From the NCBI RefSeq assembly GCF_008042035.1, contig NZ_RDBL01000029.1, positions 50,995 through 83,534 of the forward strand: a stretch of DNA of 32,540 nucleotides. Reading direction: 5' to 3'. Below the pieces are notes generated by a model. It was not told the origin of the DNA and did not search any database. It saw only the letters and a list, made by a program, of their open reading frames with translations. This DNA is from Streptomyces sp. col6 (GTDB taxonomy: Bacteria > Actinomycetota > Actinomycetes > Streptomycetales > Streptomycetaceae). The position numbers and the translations under genes were made by a program. This document shows, in pieces, positions 30,694 through 32,540 of the stretch; within the stretch, counting starts at the first letter, position 1, and each line of letters opens with the position of its first letter.

Positions 30694-32127
30694 TCAGGCG
30701 GACGTGGGACCCGTCACAGCGGCCCCGGCGGCGCGCGCGGCGTCCCGGACGGCCCCGGCGACGGCCCCGGCGACCTTGTCGTTGAAGACCGACGGGATGA
30801 TGTAGTTCGCGTTCACCTCGTCCTCGGCGACCACGTCGGCCAGGGCGCGGGCGGCGGCGAGCATCATCTCCGTGTTGACGGTGCGCGACTGGGCGTCGAG
30901 CAGGCCGCGGAAGACACCCGGGAAGACCAGCACGTTGTTGATCTGGTTCGGGAAGTCCGAGCGTCCGGTGGCGACGACCGCGGCGGTGCGGCGGGCGATC
31001 GCCGGGTCCACCTCGGGGTCCGGATTCGCGAGCGCGAACACGATCGCGCCCTCCGCCATGGCCGCCACGTCGTCCCCGTCGAGCACGTTGGGGGCGGAGA
31101 CGCCGATGAAGACGTCGGCGCCGGCCACGGCCTCCTTGAGGGTGCCGGTGATGTTCTCCGGGTTGGTGTTGTCCGCGATCCAGCACAGCGGCGAGTCCGG
31201 GTCGGCCGAGCGCAGGTCCTCGCGGCCGGAGTGCACGACACCGTGGATGTCGGCGACGACGGCGTGCTTGACGCCGGCGGCGATGAGGAGCTTCAGGATG
31301 GCCGTACCGGCCGCGCCGGCGCCGGACATGACGACCCGTACGTCCCCGATGGCCTTGCCCACCACGCGCAGCGCGTTGGTCAGCGAGGCGAGGACGACGA
31401 TGGCCGTGCCGTGCTGGTCGTCGTGGAAGACGGGGATGTCCAGGGCCTCGCGCAGCCGGGCCTCGATCTCGAAGCAGCGCGGCGCCGAGATGTCCTCCAG
31501 GTTGATCCCGGCGAAGCCGGGGGCGATGGCCTTGACGATCTCGACGATGGCGTCGGTGTCCTGGGTGTCCAGGCAGATCGGCCAGGCGTCGATGCCGGCG
31601 AAGCGCTTGAAGAGGGCCGCCTTGCCCTCCATGACGGGCAGCGCGGCCTTGGGGCCGATGTTGCCGAGGCCGAGCACCGCGGAGCCGTCCGTCACGACTG
31701 CGACGGAGTTGCGCTTGATGGTGAGGCGGCGGGCGTCCTCGGGATTCTCGGCGATCGCCATGCAGACGCGGGCGACCCCGGGGGTGTAGATCATCGAGAG
31801 GTCGTCACGGTTGCGGATGGGGTGCTTGGACGCCATCTCGATCTTGCCGCCGAGGTGCATGAGGAACGTACGGTCGGAGACCTTGCCGAGCACGACGCCG
31901 TCGATGCCGCGCAGCCCCTCGACGATCTCGTCGGCGTGCGCGGTGGAGGAGGCGGCGATCGTGACGTCGATCCGCAGCTTCTCGTGGCCGGAAGCGGTCA
32001 CGTCGAGGCCGGTGACCGAACCGCCGGAGGACTCCACGGCCGTGGTGAGCTGGGAGACCGCGGTGCCGCTCGCGGGCACCTCCAGCCTGACCGTCATCGA
32101 GTACGAGACGCTGGGCGCCGTTGCCAT
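30694..32127 (-). CDS. ACT-domain NAD(P)-dependent malic enzyme
   Basis: A 477-residue malic enzyme (malate to pyruvate and CO2, giving NADH or NADPH). Residues about 8-85 form an ACT domain, a ligand-sensing module. The malic N domain follows (GGKIEMASKHPIRN, MIYTPGVARVC with catalytic Tyr114; KAALPVMEGKAALF with the general-acid Lys near 169), then metal-binding FEIEARLREAL...FHDDQHGTA and the nucleotide fold (VVMSGAGAAGTA). Start ATG 32127, with AAGGA about eight bases upstream. The cofactor type (NAD or NADP) cannot be told from this reading. Codons 93-129 are duplicated in inverse at the right end of the window. Confidence 0.93.
   Translation of the reverse strand: MATAPSVSYSMTVRLEVPASGTAVSQLTTAVESSGGSVTGLDVTASGHEKLRIDVTIAASSTAHADEIVEGLRGIDGVVLGKVSDRTFLMHLGGKIEMASKHPIRNRDDLSMIYTPGVARVCMAIAENPEDARRLTIKRNSVAVVTDGSAVLGLGNIGPKAALPVMEGKAALFKRFAGIDAWPICLDTQDTDAIVEIVKAIAPGFAGINLEDISAPRCFEIEARLREALDIPVFHDDQHGTAIVVLASLTNALRVVGKAIGDVRVVMSGAGAAGTAILKLLIAAGVKHAVVADIHGVVHSGREDLRSADPDSPLCWIADNTNPENITGTLKEAVAGADVFIGVSAPNVLDGDDVAAMAEGAIVFALANPDPEVDPAIARRTAAVVATGRSDFPNQINNVLVFPGVFRGLLDAQSRTVNTEMMLAAARALADVVAEDEVNANYIIPSVFNDKVAGAVAGAVRDAARAAGAAVTGPTSA
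31742..31850. repeat. Inner arm of the 109-bp terminal inverted repeat (inside malic enzyme gene)
   Basis: Exact reverse complement of 32432-32540. It covers malic enzyme codons about 93-129. The outer arm ends at the last base of the window. Confidence 0.92.
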
Positions 32128-32150
32128 GGCCGAGTCCTTCGCTTTCCTTG

Positions 32151-32185
32151 GGGCCGGCCGTCACGCGGGGGGTGGCGGCCGGCCC
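32151..32185 (-). other. Leader hairpin near the malic enzyme start
   Basis: GGGCCGGCCG, 15-nt loop, CGGCCGGCCC: perfect 10-bp stem ending about 23 bases before the ATG. It could slow transcription or affect translation. Confidence 0.6.
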
Positions 32186-32200
32186 TAGCTTCATTGCTAC

Positions 32201-32238
32201 GCGTGTCCGAAGCCGAGCAGGCCCCGCAGCGGACACGC
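32201..32238 (-). other. Second leader hairpin of the malic enzyme gene
   Basis: GCGTGTCCG, 20-nt loop, CGGACACGC: perfect 9-bp stem, 15 bases from the first hairpin. The pair makes a structured leader. Confidence 0.55.
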
Positions 32239-32356
32239 CTTCCGATATTCGCACCTACCGACGAGTAGTCGTTAATGACTGTCGCAGCGCGGAAACTTTT
32301 TTCCACCATACGAGAGAGAGGGGCGCAGCGGAACCCCGCCGGCCGTCCGGGAACGC

Positions 32357-32399
32357 GAAGAGGCCCGCGCCACCAGGGGGTGACGCGGGCCTCCTCTTC
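32357..32399. terminator. Hairpin terminator upstream of the malic enzyme gene
   Basis: A 9-bp inner stem (AGGCCCGCG with CGCGGGCCT), extended by GAAG/CTTC past a 3-base bulge, and by CACC/GGTG in the loop. It probably ends a neighbouring gene whose coding part lies outside the window. Confidence 0.7.
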
Positions 32400-32431
32400 A
32401 GTTCACGACACCGGCCCGCCATGCTCGCCTC

Positions 32432-32540
32432 GCGGCAAGATCGAGATGGCGTCCAAGCACCCCATCCGCAACCGTGACGACCTCTCGATGATCTACACCC
32501 CCGGGGTCGCCCGCGTCTGCATGGCGATCGCCGAGAATCC
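32432..32540. repeat. Outer arm of the 109-bp inverted repeat at the window edge
   Basis: A perfect reverse copy of 31742-31850, so it reads as a malic enzyme fragment on the plus strand. It has no start signal, and identity is complete right to the final base. Assembly fold-back is the likeliest origin, not a second gene. Confidence 0.9.

Larger units (their letters stand above)
32128..32356 (-). other. Leader and promoter region of the malic enzyme gene
   Basis: 229 bp without a gene. Two strong hairpins (32151-32185, 32201-32238) lie close to the gene; further up, the stretch around 32238-32310 is AT-richer and probably holds the promoter, though no box pair was convincing. Confidence 0.45.

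Noticed and set aside
32432..32540. A second malic enzyme gene starting at the right edge
   Set aside because: The sequence is an exact reverse copy of an internal segment with no start codon context; artefact is likelier.
1..32540. CRISPR array, insertion sequence or prophage
   Set aside because: No spaced direct repeats of CRISPR type, no transposase or integrase, and no attachment-site duplication at the tRNA was seen.

Overview
The window reads as actinobacterial, almost certainly Streptomyces. Base composition is very GC-rich, GTG and TTG starts are common, genes overlap as GTGA or ATGA, and the gene families are typical: an SsgA-like sporulation protein, HppD with an AsnC-type and an IclR-type regulator, a DUF2510 protein, DUF3039, an ACT-fused malic enzyme and HupA. 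From memory, the order hppD - AsnC regulator - IclR regulator and later murA - hup - malic enzyme matches a core-chromosome stretch of Streptomyces coelicolor. This is mostly ordinary core genome, not a mobile island. No CRISPR array, transposase, prophage or biosynthetic cluster is visible.

Layout. 1-2771: 5' part of a DUF2510 membrane-protein gene (minus), ssgG (plus) and a GlcD-like FAD oxidase (minus). 2860-4542: a membrane-anchored TPR protein. 4615-6366: hppD (minus) diverging from hpdA (plus) across a short region with two palindromes. 6382-10121: a four-gene OpuB-type compatible-solute ABC transporter starting 15 bp after hpdA. 10143-11031: a winged-helix regulator behind a 13-bp-spaced repeat operator, plus a 66-residue basic protein. 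11043-12605: a PDZ-less S16 (YlbL-like) protease and hpdR. 13046-15597: a DEAD/DEAH helicase and a Doc/RHH toxin-antitoxin pair with three tandem operator repeats; the Doc catalytic His is replaced by Arg. 15591-17069: a 14-TM MFS pump. 17253-17327: tRNA-Cys(GCA). 17384-22130: a three-subunit molybdenum hydroxylase operon with an unusual Mo subunit and a very long disordered arm on the 2Fe-2S subunit. 22438-27188: an amino-sugar operon (binding protein, two permeases, cytosolic GH20 hexosaminidase) with a DasR-like site next to a good promoter. 27422-32127: DUF3039 protein, YqgE, murA, hup and malic enzyme.

Working together. HppD and its two likely regulators bracket the osmolyte transporter. 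The sugar operon brings in GlcNAc oligomers and cleaves them inside the cell; it lacks its own ATPase. murA, hup and the malic enzyme are housekeeping genes.

Caution on the ends. Both window ends are perfect inverted copies of sequence just inside (52 bp on the left, 109 bp on the right). This looks like contig-end fold-back from assembly, so the last ~60 bp on the left and ~110 bp on the right should not be interpreted biologically without checking reads.

Most notable: the His-to-Arg Doc toxin, the Mo-hydroxylase subunit lacking the usual pterin-loop and catalytic-Glu motifs, the iteron-like operator at 10143-10190, and the dre-like site at 27284-27299.
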